Shown: positions 1 to 11,530 of the stretch, one piece after another
Layout: every line of letters begins with the position of its first letter
Numbering within the stretch: the stretch's first letter is position 1
NCBI GenBank assembly: GCA_910890315.1
Contig: CAJVGD010000014.1
Location: 806,001 to 870,000 of the forward strand
Direction: 5' to 3'
Length of the DNA: 64,000 nucleotides
Source: Serendipita indica DSM 11827
Lineage: Eukaryota; Basidiomycota; Agaricomycetes; Sebacinales; Serendipitaceae
Position numbers and translations under genes: made by a program
The notes under the pieces: generated by a model
What the model saw: the letters and a program-made list of their open reading frames with translations, nothing else
The model's database searches: none
Told to the model about the DNA's origin: nothing

Positions 1-663
1 GTTGCCGTCCAGTCCCGAGGCGAGCGCAGCTTCAACTCATAGAGAACGGAAGTTATGGCAGCTGCTTGACCCGGGAGTGTAATAACGGCATACGCGAGCC
101 CCTCGCGAGGGCCCTTTAATCGCTCATCTCTTGTGGATTCGTACTTAGGAGTGTCGGCGGTCCACCGTGACCTTGCCCCCAATGGAGTAGAGAACAGCCG
201 TTTGGCATCCTGCCTTAATTGATGTTTATCACTTTCTGCGACCTTTTAGCTCAGGGTGGGTAAGAGTCTGAGACGTACCGTTGACGAGCATCTCCATAGA
301 GCTGATGAGTTCAAATGGAAGTTTGATTTGGTTGATTCTATCACTCCCAAAGCGTGCTGCTGCCGATTTTCGCTTCCATTGGGTACTCTTCAAAGGTTCA
401 GAAGAGGGACGAATATTCACCAGGCTGCTGTCGTCTTGGAGGTTCTCAGCGTAAGCATTCGCGGTTTTAAACGCGTCAGAAACTTGTCCAAACGAGTTTT
501 CGTGCTTTTGAAAACTGATGTTGATGTCTTCGACGAGCTGCTTATCCGGGCCGTCCAGTTCTGCGGGCGGCGAGTTATTCAACTCTGCTGAAGATGCCTG
601 AGAGGTGTTTGAAATGTATCTTGCATGCAATTGCAGACATGGACGCGTCGCCGTTCTCAGCAT
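1..663 (-). CDS. RSM22: RSM22/METTL17-like mitochondrial small-subunit assembly protein (5' part, cut by window edge)
   Basis: Reading leftward from an ATG at 663, the first exon gives a presequence-like start (MLRTATRPCLQLHARYIS: basic, hydroxylated, no acids) followed by a basic stretch around KSAAARFGSDRINQI. A second coding block at about 1-200 reads DAKRLFSTPLGARSRW and PREGLAYAVITLPGQAA. That resembles the region before the methyltransferase fold in Rsm22/METTL17, proteins needed to assemble the mitochondrial small ribosomal subunit. The intron joining the blocks lies near 205-275, but I could not fix its ends; unspliced, the frame stops at 229. The gene runs off the left edge, so the SAM-binding and metal-binding parts are not visible. 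The family call rests on memory of the motif order and is moderate. Confidence 0.6.
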
Positions 664-769
664 TCGGGCGGTCGAAGGGGTTGGCGCTGATCAAAGCTTG
701 GTCTCTGTCACGTCCAGAGGCTACCTCCAAACCTTGACTTGACAGCCAAAAGAACGCGAACCTTTCATC
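664..769. promoter_or_regulatory. Divergent promoter between RSM22-like gene and CSN2
   Basis: Only 106 bp separate the two start codons, so both 5' UTRs and both core promoters must lie here or inside the genes. No clear TATA box is seen. The role is inferred from position. Confidence 0.4.
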
Positions 770-2571
770 ATGGATGACGATGATGCCGATTATATGGAAG
801 AGGCAAGTGCTCTCGAGCGACAGACCCGTGGTGGCTGATCATCTGCTTACCACAGGAGGACTTCAACTACTCTGATGGATCTGGAAACGCAGAACAGGAT
901 GATGACGATTTTGAAAACCGGTACTATATCGCCAAAGGTACCGTGCGATCAATGCGCATTGTGGCTAAGCGCCTCATCTCCTCCAGGCAAGAAAGGCGAC
1001 GATCCAGAGGCAGCGTTGAAAGACTTTCGATCCATAGCTCAGGATGAACCAGAAAAAGGAACCTGGTCAGTCCTAGCCATCTCAAACCAACCGAAAGTCG
1101 ACTGAATCAGAATGATTTACAGGGGGTTCAAGTCGCTGAAGCAGAGCACAAAGCTACTCTTCCTGGTCCTAAAGCGACCGAAGGATGCCCTTGAGACATA
1201 CAAGTCACTGCTCACTTACACCAAGGCGGCAGTCACACGAAACGAATCGGAGAAGGCGATCAATGGCATTCTTGACTATGTTGGAGGCGGAAAGGGTGGC
1301 GCAGTGGAAGTAGAGGTGTTGGAAAACTTCTACGAGGCAACTAGGAATGCCCTCAAGGACGCTAGGAATGAGGTGAGAGTGTACCAGGCTACGTTAGGCT
1401 CAATCTGATAGTCAAGCAGCGTTTATCAACCAAGACCAACCTCAAACTTGCCAAACTGTGGTTGGATCGTGGCGAATACGCTCGTCTCAAGAAGGCACGT
1501 ATCTCTCACATGGATCGTCAACTGCCAGGATCTGAATCGCCTGTAGCTTCTGGATGAACTAAAGGCATCTGCTCAACAGGGAGGAGACGAAGACCAGGCC
1601 GCCAAAGGAACGCTCCTCCAAGAGATTTACGCTTTAGAAATCCAGATGTACAACGAGACAAAGAATTACAAGAAACTCAAGGAGATCTATTATGCATCCG
1701 GTCAAGTCACTTCGGCCATCTCTCATCCTCGCGTTGTTGGCGTGATCAAGGAATGCGGAGGCAAGATGTGGATGCGAGAGAGTGAGTCGAGCATGCCATC
1801 ATCTCGAACAGTCACTTAAAACCTTTGAAGAGCAATGGCAACGCGCCTCTGAGGATTTCTTCAGCTCCTTCCACAACTATGACGAGGCAGGCTCTTCTCA
1901 ACGTATTCAAGTGCTGAAGTACCTCGTGCTTGCCTACCTCCTGATGGGAAGCGAGATCGACCCTTTCGACTCTCAAGAGACGAAACCGTACAAGAACGAC
2001 CCACAGATCAAAGCCGTCACTGACCTCGTCGGAGCGTACCAACGTAAGGAGGTCCACGAAGCTGAAAAGATTCTGCGCGAGAACCAGTCCACCTTCATGG
2101 ACGATCCCTTCATCAAGTCGTATATCGGAGATTTGCTCAGGGCATTGAGAACCCAGTACCTCATCACGTTGATCAAGCCATATACACGACTGGACATGAG
2201 CTTCTTGGCTAGGGTAAAAACATCACCTATAGTATCCGAACAAATGTTGACTTTGGATAATAGCAACTTAATATCGGCAAGCCAGAGGTCGAAGAAATCT
2301 TGATCGGTCTCATCTTAGAAGGCAAGGTCGAAGGCCGAATAGACCAAGTCACGGAACGTCTAGAACTAGACCGACAGTGCGTACATATATTTACATTCTG
2401 GTGCATGGATTGACATTCCAAAGCCAAATCTTAGAGAAGAGACGATACCAAGCCTTGGATCAGTGGACTGCCACGCTCGAAAGTATCCACGCAGCCGTAG
2501 TCAACAAGACCGCCAGTCGAGGTGGGGGCCCCGAACCGTTTGAATTTGACGGGCCGCGATGGAGAGAATGA
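770..2571 (+). CDS. CSN2: COP9 signalosome complex subunit 2 (PCI-domain protein)
   Basis: CSN2 is a scaffold subunit of the COP9 signalosome, which removes NEDD8 from cullins. The acidic N-terminus (MDDDDADYMEE, then EDFNYSDGSGN) matches the family. It is followed by the conserved blocks EKGTWGFKSLKQ, LLTYTKAAVTRNESEKAING, ECGGKMW and NPF/DPFDSQETKPYKNDP, then by DDPFIKSYIGDLLRALRTQ of the PCI region. The first intron (803-855) is a GC-AG intron with donor gcaagt, required to keep the acidic N-terminus in frame. The intron ending before GGGGTTCAAG (about 1088-1126) restores the conserved WGFK. The length is close to animal CSN2. The gene is convergent with FCP1, 144 bp between stops. Internal exon ends were inferred by homology. 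Confidence 0.92.
803..855 (+). other. GC-AG intron in CSN2
   Basis: The intron starts gcaagt and ends ccacag. Removing it joins MEE to EDFNYSD without a frame change. A GT donor at 807 would give a sequence unlike other CSN2 proteins. A pipeline that allows only GT-AG would lose the true N-terminus. Confidence 0.75.
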
Positions 2572-2715
2572 GCCAGCTTATAGTCATCCTGTATCTTGTT
2601 TGTCTCTACGCGAATTAGCCTTTGAATTTGTAATGCTATGGCTACATGAGATGTTACAACAGGGTGAGATCAAACCCTGTATCATATGAACCTAAGCTCA
2701 GCTCGAACCGTCCGC

Positions 2716-5404
2716 CTAATCGCTTTCGGCCATTTCACGGGCCAGGAAATCGTCATCATCGTCTTCGTCGTTCTCATCGTCGTCGCCGGTATCCTCACCC
2801 GTCTGGTCGGTAGTGTCTGCGGCTTGTGATTCAGGAAGGTCTTGAGTACTAGGCTTGCTAGGACCATTGGACAATGGTTCGTGATCCAGCTTTTGGCGCT
2901 TGGGAGACAAGCCTCGCGCTAGATCTGCCGCGTTGAACGAGAATCTGAGCCTTGAGGGAGTCGATGGAGTCGAATCGTCACTTCGTGGCCGCTTTATTCC
3001 ACGCGTGGTTGGTGTGATACCCCCCATGTACCTAGAAGACGGTCAATCACCCCGTAGTGCTCATAGGAGTGCCTCACCGAGATTCGGGGGCTGCTTCGGC
3101 AGCAACCGACTTTGGTTCATCTTCATCTGCCAAATCCTCGTCTCCATCGTCATCGTCGTCGTCGCTGGCCAAGGCATCATCCACCTCTTTATCTATTTCG
3201 GCCCAATCAATGTGTAACTGAACGTCTTCATTCTGCTCGGGTTCCGCCGCCGGGGTGGGAGGAGACGATTCCTCATTCTCATTGCCGGGGGCACTGGATT
3301 GTGTATTGGGGCCATGTCCAGCAGCATCGTCTTCTCGACCCACCTTCGTCTCTCCCCCATTCGGAGGTGGTTCAGAGGTTTTGGTTTCGGGATCCTGAGA
3401 TGAATTCTTGGGTTTGCGTTCCATCAAGTAGTTTGCCTCTGGCTGCCTTTCCCATTTTATCAACGAGTCGTTGAACCATTTAATGTTGACAACAAATATG
3501 TTGCCCTGAGCAAACGCCTTGTCTGCTTTGACTGTGCCGAGCTACGCGCCCAGTGTGAGAACAGAAAAGAAAACATTACTCCTCGATCCTACCTTGTTGG
3601 TAACGAGATGTGTGACTTGAGGATTGATATCGACGTGACATGTCGCACCAAACTCCAAAGCAGCTTTCCAGATGGGTTGCCTGGAAGTACGTTAGAATGG
3701 GGTGAGCATGTTCATCAATCGTACCGACCTTTCTGGGCGTCCATCCAAGGGTAATATACCCGAGAACACAAGGTGAACACCAGCAAGTGTTTTTGCCTTG
3801 ATTCCAGGTATGACACCTAGTACGTCGGGGGCTGATTGATTCCGTGACTTTTGCCGGGTGTCGTACAGTTTGTAGAACTCCTTGTGAATGTCACAGAGTA
3901 TCCGCTCAATCCGATCAAGTTCGTGGTCATCGTTTTTCAGTAAAGGAATAGGTGCCGAGGTTGCGGGTTCGTGTTCCTTCTCATCGCCCCCACTCGGGGA
4001 AGAGACTTTGGCGACAAGGGCCTCTTGAGCCTTTTCCAATGGCCTCTCCTTCAATTGCTTAGCGGCATCCTCGGCTTGGATCTCTTCCTGCTTGGCCACC
4101 TCGCTCTCAGGGTCAACATCTTCTTGAGGGAGTTCTCCAGTCTTCGGGTCTGCGGGAGGCACGGCATCAGCGGATGCTTGCTTTGGCAGGAAGGACGCAT
4201 TGATGTCGCCAGTCCCCACGAAAAATTCAACTAGCAGGAGTTCAGGACAAGCGCAAATAAGCTATGACGACGAACATGGAATTACTCGCACGAGATTGGG
4301 ACTCCAATTCCATACATCCGCCCTATCGTCAATGACGACGACCATAGATTGATCGGACGGGAATAAGCGCTTGAGGTTTTTGACCCTGTCACCTAAGCAT
4401 GGCATGAATCCGCTGGTCGAGGGTAGTGATTATCTTGCTTACTTCCACTTTCGTTTCGTGACAACACACGAGACCCAAACCATGCACCAGAAGGATCGAG
4501 CGCGGCACAAATCGCATTCGCATAGGAGCGCACACCCATTGTGTATACGTGCATCTCATAGAGCTCGCTGAGGTTGTTCATGAAACGCTGAAGACCTGGC
4601 CTAAAGTAATAGTGAGCGTATATTCTGCAAAAAATACTGGGGTAATACCGAGGCTTGACATAATATCGTTCAGAGTGGCCCATATGACCGTGGTCGCTAG
4701 GTAGCTGAAAGCTGATGACGTCCTCTAACGCCGGCCAGTTAACACTCTCTGGAGGCGGATCATGGTCTGGTGGTGTGGTGCTGCGGCGCTTCTCGAAGGC
4801 GTCTTTGGCCTTGATCCACTCGCCCACGGTAGGGTCAAATGTCGCGTGAAGAATGGTCTGATCCAAGTCGACAATGAGAGACAGCTTTCTGTTTTTAAGA
4901 AGGCGGTCCGTGTTCTCTCTTTCGATCTTTGCGGCGACTTCCTGCGATAATAATGGGCCCTCGGCGCCGTGGTCCATCTTGATTTTAGCCCTCTCTGTTC
5001 CAGCGATGGACATATAATCGACTCTGATATAGAAATCATTAACGAACATTCTGCCAAAACGAGAATGGCACTGACTCGGTCATGTCCTTACCGCAGTCGG
5101 CGCACATGCCCATAATTTGGGTGCCGTGCTTGCATGGCTCTGTGACGACGAGGACAGGACCATAGTCTTTGTCAACTTCGTCTCCAAGGTCAATGTTCCA
5201 TAGGTCGACCCGGCCTTCAACATAAGACTCCCAAGTGCCATAGCATGTCTCTGTCGTCTTGTCTTCGCGCAAATAGTGCTTGTACGAGTAGTAGAGTAGA
5301 GGTGTTCCTCTTTGAATGTTATCTCCAGCCGCAACCAGAATCTTGGTGACTTTGATGGGGTATGGTAAGCTTTTTGGAAGGACGAGGTCGGTGGGCTCGC
5401 TCAT
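2716..5404 (-). CDS. FCP1: RNA polymerase II CTD phosphatase Fcp1
   Basis: Fcp1 dephosphorylates Ser2/Ser5 of the RNA polymerase II C-terminal repeats and so recycles the enzyme. The start at 5404 gives MSEPTDLVLPKSLPYPIKV, a hybrid/lipoyl-like N-terminal region, followed by EPCKHGTQIMGMCADCGKD with its CxxC pair. The FCP1 homology domain carries the DxDxT signature as SLIVDLDQTILHATFDP (about 4840-4880), then YYVKPR and YEMHVYTMGVRSYANAI. A BRCT domain follows (about 3480-3790: IPGIKAKTLAGVHLVFSG, later ATCHVDINPQVTHLV and IKWFNDSLIKWE). The C-terminus is long and acidic and ends DDDDDFLAREMAESD, as in fungal Fcp1. Several introns interrupt it, including short ones near 3550, 3690, 4230-4290 and 5050-5080. 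It is divergent from SKI2 with 173 bp between starts. Confidence 0.93.
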
Positions 5405-5577
5405 CAGCAATAAATTCGAAAGATAGCGACCAGTAAAGGTCTTGAGATGCAGTTAAAATGCCAGCGACGCGTCGTCGGCGGTAAAGTAGACCAAGGCGAC
5501 CGGGAATAACGCACGTAAATTGTTTGGCTGTCGCGTTTGGCACCTTGACCCGCGCCATATCGCACGTGAAGGGCGAA

Positions 5578-8500
5578 ATGACAGACAGGGAGACAATATC
5601 AGCGATTGATAATCCTCAAAAGGAGGATGCAAATGCATTTCTGGCGCAGCTTGGCCTGGACGCCCTCCCATCAGCAGAGCAACTGCGATCAGAGCTTGAG
5701 GACGAACTTTTAAAACCAAAATGCAACTTTATCTCACAAAGGGTAGATCAATATCAAATGTGGGTCACTTCTGGGGGATTATACCGTGTTTTGATAGCCC
5801 GCTAGCCACTGGGAGCAGTCTCTCGATATACAGGACTTGTTCTCTTTGGAACCGAGCTCATCGCCTCTGAAACTAAGCTACAAGAGGGCAGGGTTGGATG
5901 GAAGAGTGATCGGCGTTACGGAAGTGCGTGCAGCAGACTCTCAAGAGACTTCGATCGATTAAAAGGTCTACTAGACCCGAGTCTCTAAAACTCTATCCGC
6001 ACTCAATTCAACATCCATGCAAAGAGCGGCTGCTCCTCCTGGCAGCTTCGTACGTGGCAAGTCTGGCCATGTACCATTCTGGCCCGGTGGCTTGGACGAA
6101 GCTCTCGGGCTTGACGAAGATGCAGTCAACAGAAATGGCACAAGCGGTCTTCAGACAATTCCACCAGGCTTTACGCGTGGGCTCAGATTACCAGGCGAGG
6201 TGGACGAGGCCGAGCTCATAAACCAGGTCGCGGACCACATCACGAGTGAGCCGAAGGTAACGACACTGCCAGTATCGACGGTGCATGCACTTAACTTTGG
6301 CGACAGTTGTACGAAACTGACGTTCCAGTCACCCGCCCGCCACCTGAGCATTCCGAGATTGACGAGCTACTCCCACTCTCTGTGAGGCTATATCTCGTCT
6401 GAAGTGTCGAACTGACAATTGTAGCGTGTACAAGTCTCTGGGACAACGGTCCCAAAGCAGCAGAAACGCTCTTTGCCCCAAAGGCGCGATTGGGCCCATG
6501 TCGTGGATGTCAATAAACCAATGCCACAAGCACGCTTCAAGCAGCTCGTGCCCGAAATGGCTCATAACGTAGGGAAGGGATAATCACCGGCTGCGCTACT
6601 GACCTTTTCCTCAGTATCCATTCGAACTGGACACATTCCAGAAGGAAGCAGTATACCATTTGGAGCAAGGTGACTCTGTTTTCGTAGCCGCACATACATC
6701 TGCAGGCAAGACAGTCGTCGCAGAGTATGCAATTGCACTGGCCGCGAAGCATATGACCCGGTATAGATCACCTAACTTGACTGAATGCCATCTAAATTTT
6801 TACAGAGCCATATACACCTCTCCCATAAAGGCCTTGTCTAACCAAAAGTTTCGCGATTTCAAGACGACCTTCTCTGCCTCTTCCGTGGGTATCCTGACAG
6901 GCGACGTCCAAATCAACCCTGAAGCAAATTGCCTCATCATGACAACAGAGATTCTACGCAGCATGCTCTATAAAGGCGCCGACTTAATTAGAGACGTCGA
7001 GTTTGTAATCTTCGACGAAGTGCATTACGTGAACGACGCCGAGGTTCGTCTTCAGTTGCAATAGTTACAGTTTCTGACTGCGATCAGAGAGGGGTCGTAT
7101 GGGAGGAAGTCATCATCATGCTTCCAGATCATGTCAATATCATCCTGTTGTCCGCCACTGTTCCAAACACCAAGGAGTTCGCGGACTGGGTCGGGTTCGT
7201 ATCTATTTGATTTACGTTTCTATACTGATACACCCATAGGCGAACCAAGAAGAAAGATATTTATGTCATATCTACTCCCAAGCGACCAGTTCCCTTGGAG
7301 CACTTCCTATATGCTGGAAAAGAAACGTTTAAGATCGTAGATGCCAAAGGCTCCTTCTTGTCTTCCGGGTAACTCATCGAAAACTATGGGGGTGACATGG
7401 ATTGATCATTGTCAGATACAAAGAAGCTGGTGAAGCCTTGCGAAGAAAACAAGACAAAGAACGCGAAGCTGCGGGCCTTCCTCCAGTCCAGCGTCTCGGT
7501 GCTCGTGCAGCGGCTCCTCAGAGAGGCCAAAGAGGCGGTGGGCCTGGGCGAGGAGCGGCGACGCGAGGCGGAGGAGTCGTCAAGACCGGTCCCATGGGTG
7601 GTGCTCGTACATTCCATTCGGCTGACAAGAATCTCTACGTTCATCTACTTAATCACCTGCGCAAGAAAGAACTACTTCCGGTCGTCGTCTTCACCTTTTC
7701 CAAGAAGAGATGCGAGGAAAATGCCGCGACACTCACCAATGCCGATCTCTGTACCTCTGTAGAGAAAAGCGAGGTCCATGTGGCAGTAGAAAAGGCACTG
7801 TCAAGACTAAAGGGGACAGACAAGCAGCTTCCTCAGATTGGTCGAATGAGAGATCTACTCTCCAGAGGTATCGGAGTGCATCATGGGGGATTACTTCCTA
7901 TTGTTAAAGAGGTCTCTTACAACCGTTTCATCTCCTCATCCAATCTCATTCAGTCTAGGTTGTGGAGATTTTATTCGCTCGGGGTCTAGTCAAGATCTTA
8001 TTTGCTACAGAAACATTTGCCATGGTCTGTCACATGTCCTCATCCTCCTGTGTCTCATCCTATTTCCTAGGGCGTAAACATGCCGGCTCGATGTGTAGTC
8101 TTCTCTGGTATACGAAAGCACGATGGGAAAAGCTTTCGAGAATTACTTGCAGGAGAGTATACGCAGATGTCTGGTCGTGCCGGTAGACGTGGTCTGGATT
8201 CAACGGGTGTTGTGGTGATTGTTGCAGGAGACGAACTTCCAGAGGTGCGCAAGATTCTGAGATGTGCGCTCGGGTATTAACGCCTTTGCAGATGGCAACA
8301 CTAAACAAGATGATGTTAGGAACGCCCTCGCGCTTACAATCCCAATTCAGGCTCACATATAATATGATCCTTAACCTACTTCGCGTTGAGGCACTAAAAG
8401 TCGAGGAGATGATAAAGCGAAGCTTCTCTGAAAACGCCTCCCAACGACTCCTACCTGACCAGCAAAAGAAGATTATCGAGGTACGTCGAGTCGGTATACC

Positions 8501-10152
8501 TGGACGTGACCTAAAGTTGGTCAGATTGAGGCGAAGCTAAAGAAGCTGCCTGATCTTCAATGCGATGTCTGCACCCCTGACATTCAAGTTGTGTACGATC
8601 TTAGTAAGGAGATTATATGGCGCCACCAAGACTTATTGTCTACTGCTGCGAGCCAGCCGGCGGGTACCAAGCTGTTTGCACCAGGAAGAATTGTGATCCT
8701 CCGAGACGGGGTAGGTTCAAATAGACTGCTCGGTATTAGAGCTCATATCTTTTCATAGCACTTCTCGGGCAATATCGCCGTTCTCCTCAAGAAGGCACCG
8801 TTAGCTTCTGTTGCCCAAGACGGAGGCCAAAAGCTTGCTCCGTATTTTGTTTTGGCTCTAATAGATCCAGAAACAAAGCAGAAAGGTGCACGCTTCACAA
8901 TGAACGAAACATAGTACTAACTCTCCAATAGCGCATGAAAAGCAATCTATCCCACCCATATGGGATATCAAACCTGAAACGCTGATGCAAGAGGAAAGGG
9001 CATATGATGTCTGCATTGTTCCAATTAGCAGTATCCTGCGAGTTACGAATCGCGTGATCAAGGTGATGAGCGAGGAAAGAGAGTGTGTGGTTTGCTGACG
9101 CGACATATAGCCGGATATCGATATGATTTTGGAGCGTCAACGGATATCAGTCATGCGTGAAATTGTCGAGCAGTTACAAGAAATCGCCACGGAGTGGCAT
9201 AATGCATCACCACCACGAATCCCAGAGGTAGAATGGTCCAAAATGCGTCAGCTCGAATTTCAAGAAAATCTGAGGTCAAGAGAAGCCCTCGAAAAGCGCT
9301 TAGAAGGTAAAGGATGCACGCTTTGCGAGCACTTTAATGAACATGTGCGTCTCCTTGGGCTAGGTTTCCGGCTGTCGCTGACAAGGGAAAACAGTATGGT
9401 CAAATCCACGAGCGGAAGCAACTACTTGCGGAGATTGAGAGCCTCAAGTTTGCATTGTCAGACCAGAACCTCGAACTACTCCCCGATTATGAACAGCGCA
9501 TAGCTGTACTCAAAGATCTGAAGTTCATCGATGATAATTCTACAGTTCAGCTCAAAGGGCGTGTGGCTTGCGAGGTTTGCACGCATACTCCTCCTCTCGC
9601 CGGCTAATGCTCTTAACAGATCAATTCGGCCGATGAACTCATTCTGACGGAACTTATCTTGGAAAATACATTTGCAGACTATGAACTTGAGGAAGTCGCG
9701 GCACTTCTCTCATGCTTTGTGTTCCAAGAGAAGTCGGAAGTAGAGCCTGTCTTGACACCCACACTCGCCAAGGGTCGCGAAGAGATCCTAGTCGTTGCAG
9801 ACCGCGTGGGTCGCATACAGGACTATCACAAAGTCAGCGCAGAGGACTTTGAAAAGAAACTCAAGTTTGGTCTAGTAGAAGTCGTCTATGAATGGGCCAA
9901 GGGTACCACATTCGAGGACATCACAAAACTTACCGATGTAGCTGAAGGCACAATTGTGCGCGTCATTACCAGACTGGACGAGACTTTTCGGGAGGTGCGC
10001 GACGCCGCCAGGGTCATTGGCGATGCAGAATTGTTCAAGAAGATGGAAGAAGCACAAACAAAAATCAAGCGAGACAGTGAGTATATCATCGGTCACCCGA
10101 CTATTTACTGAACTCGATGTTAGTTGTATTTGCTGCAAGTCTGTATTTTTAA
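5578..10152 (+). CDS. SKI2: Ski2-type superkiller RNA helicase (exosome cofactor)
   Basis: This is the DExH helicase of the cytoplasmic Ski complex, which feeds RNA to the exosome. Visible motifs: AAHTSAGKT (Walker A, about 6690), FDEVHYVND (DEVH box, about 7010), SALNQKF-type motif as [21 protein letters not shown], and [11 protein letters not shown] (motif VI, 8167). A glycine/arginine-rich insertion lies near 7490-7590 ([14 protein letters not shown]). The C-terminal arch/DSHCT part ends with [14 protein letters not shown] after a last intron beginning gtgagt at about 10079; animal SKI2 ends almost identically, which fixes the stop at 10150-10152. There are more than ten introns. The N-terminal start [12 protein letters not shown] is the first good ATG in frame. 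The stop codon overlaps that of the convergent EFM3-like gene. Confidence 0.93.
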
Positions 10153-11469
10153 ATCACTGGCTTTCTATCAGAAGTAAATTTCACGGAGACCTTGACCATC
10201 TTAATCACGACGTCGGAATCGACACTGTCTCGATGATTGGCAAATACCGTCTGAGAGAAGGGAGGAAGAGGGATCTCCTCTATTCGCAGATGGAGGTTTC
10301 CTAAAGCAGATTAGCAAAATTGAATCTTATAGGAAGAAACAAACCAGTTTCTTCCAGAAAGGTATCCATCGTTTCTTGCCGGCGCACTGTGATAGTGAGG
10401 AGGATGGTAGGCTTGCTTTCCAGTTGACACAAAATAGCGAGAAGATGTGATAGTGCCGGGATGATGCTCAGATCATAAACCAAATCGGCGCCAAATACGA
10501 CCGTTGGTCTAAGTCTCCGCAGCCTCGCGCACATTGGCTCGCGGTTTGGGGCACCTGGTAGAGCATCGTTCCAGTCTAGTTGACTCCATTGTACACCAGT
10601 ATCGTCTAGTTCATCTAGATGGCATCAGACTGGACCGGTGATGAATGAAGCATACTATACTTGGTGGTAACAAAAGGTTTGAACGACATGTCGAGAGTAC
10701 GTCTTCATCAATATCCGTCATATGAATAGAATATTTCTCTCCATTCAAGCTATTCTGCTTTTCGTATGCGCATTGAAGTATTCGTATGGTCGTACCCAAC
10801 AAGCCGACCCCACAGCCAAGTTCCAGAACCTGTGCTCGGACAAGATCTGGTCATAGTTAGCTTTGTCTGCTAGTATATGCGCTACATACCAGGGTTATGC
10901 AAAAGATGATCTACGAGGAATAGGCTAGGTTTCCAAGTTCGGAAGCCGGTCGTCCCTCGCTCAATGGTCTTCTGAGACTCTTTCAAGGTTATCCTGAGTA
11001 GCTGGATAGGGCGAAGCAGCGATACGCTTTCGGCAGGAGGTTCGATAAGATATGTCGTGTAGCTTGTAGAGGGCATCACTGTGACTTCATAAGGATTGTT
11101 GGAAGCATTGCTGCAGTCTCAGATGAGTTGAAGGTCGTGAATATTGTTTGACACCAACGCAGCCGGCAATAGTGCCAGATACCGAGTGTATATGCGCTCA
11201 TCCACCTCCTACGACGTATAAGGTTATATTCGGTGCTTTCAATTCTATACCTCGCCAGAAGATTCCAGCTGATCGATAATCCGCCTCCAAAAGCTTCTCT
11301 CGAATGTCGTCGATGGCGAAAATTGCTTGAAGTGAGTGCTTTCAATGATATTGGCAATCAGATACTCTTGGTCTAAGATGCTTTCGTCATAGTAGCTTAG
11401 TTGGCCAAACGCTTTCAGCAGGTCAAAATTACCCATCGATCTGGGGTGAGTCGAAAAGTTGTGCCACAT
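10149..11469 (-). CDS. EFM3: Protein-lysine N-methyltransferase EFM3/EEF2KMT (FAM86) family
   Basis: A seven-beta-strand methyltransferase likely to methylate a lysine of elongation factor 2. The N-terminal FAM86 region gives LLKAFGQLSYYDES, FERSFWRRIIDQLE and YTRYLALLPAAL. The entry to the catalytic domain reads GTTGFRTWKPSLFLVDHLL, then the SAM-binding motif I VLELGCGVGLLG (about 10790-10840) and ADLVYDLSIIPAL with LLTITVRRQETMDTFLEETG. Unspliced, the frame would stop at 10301. A 44-nt intron (10301-10344, gtttgt...gctaat...tttag) extends it in frame to NLHLRIEEIPLPPFSQTVFA and a TAA at 10149-10151. The start is uncertain: ATG at 11469 or the later one (MGNFDLL). It lies just downstream of the aldo/keto reductase on the same strand. 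Confidence 0.82.
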
Positions 11470-11530
11470 GTGTAAAAGAGAAAATTGTTTTCATTCAATT
11501 CCAAGGCTTTCTACAATCCACATTTCCACC

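Noticed and set aside
5524-5577. Upstream extension of SKI2 from a non-ATG codon
   Set aside because: There is no ATG; MTDRE at 5578 is the first standard start and leaves a normal promoter distance to FCP1.
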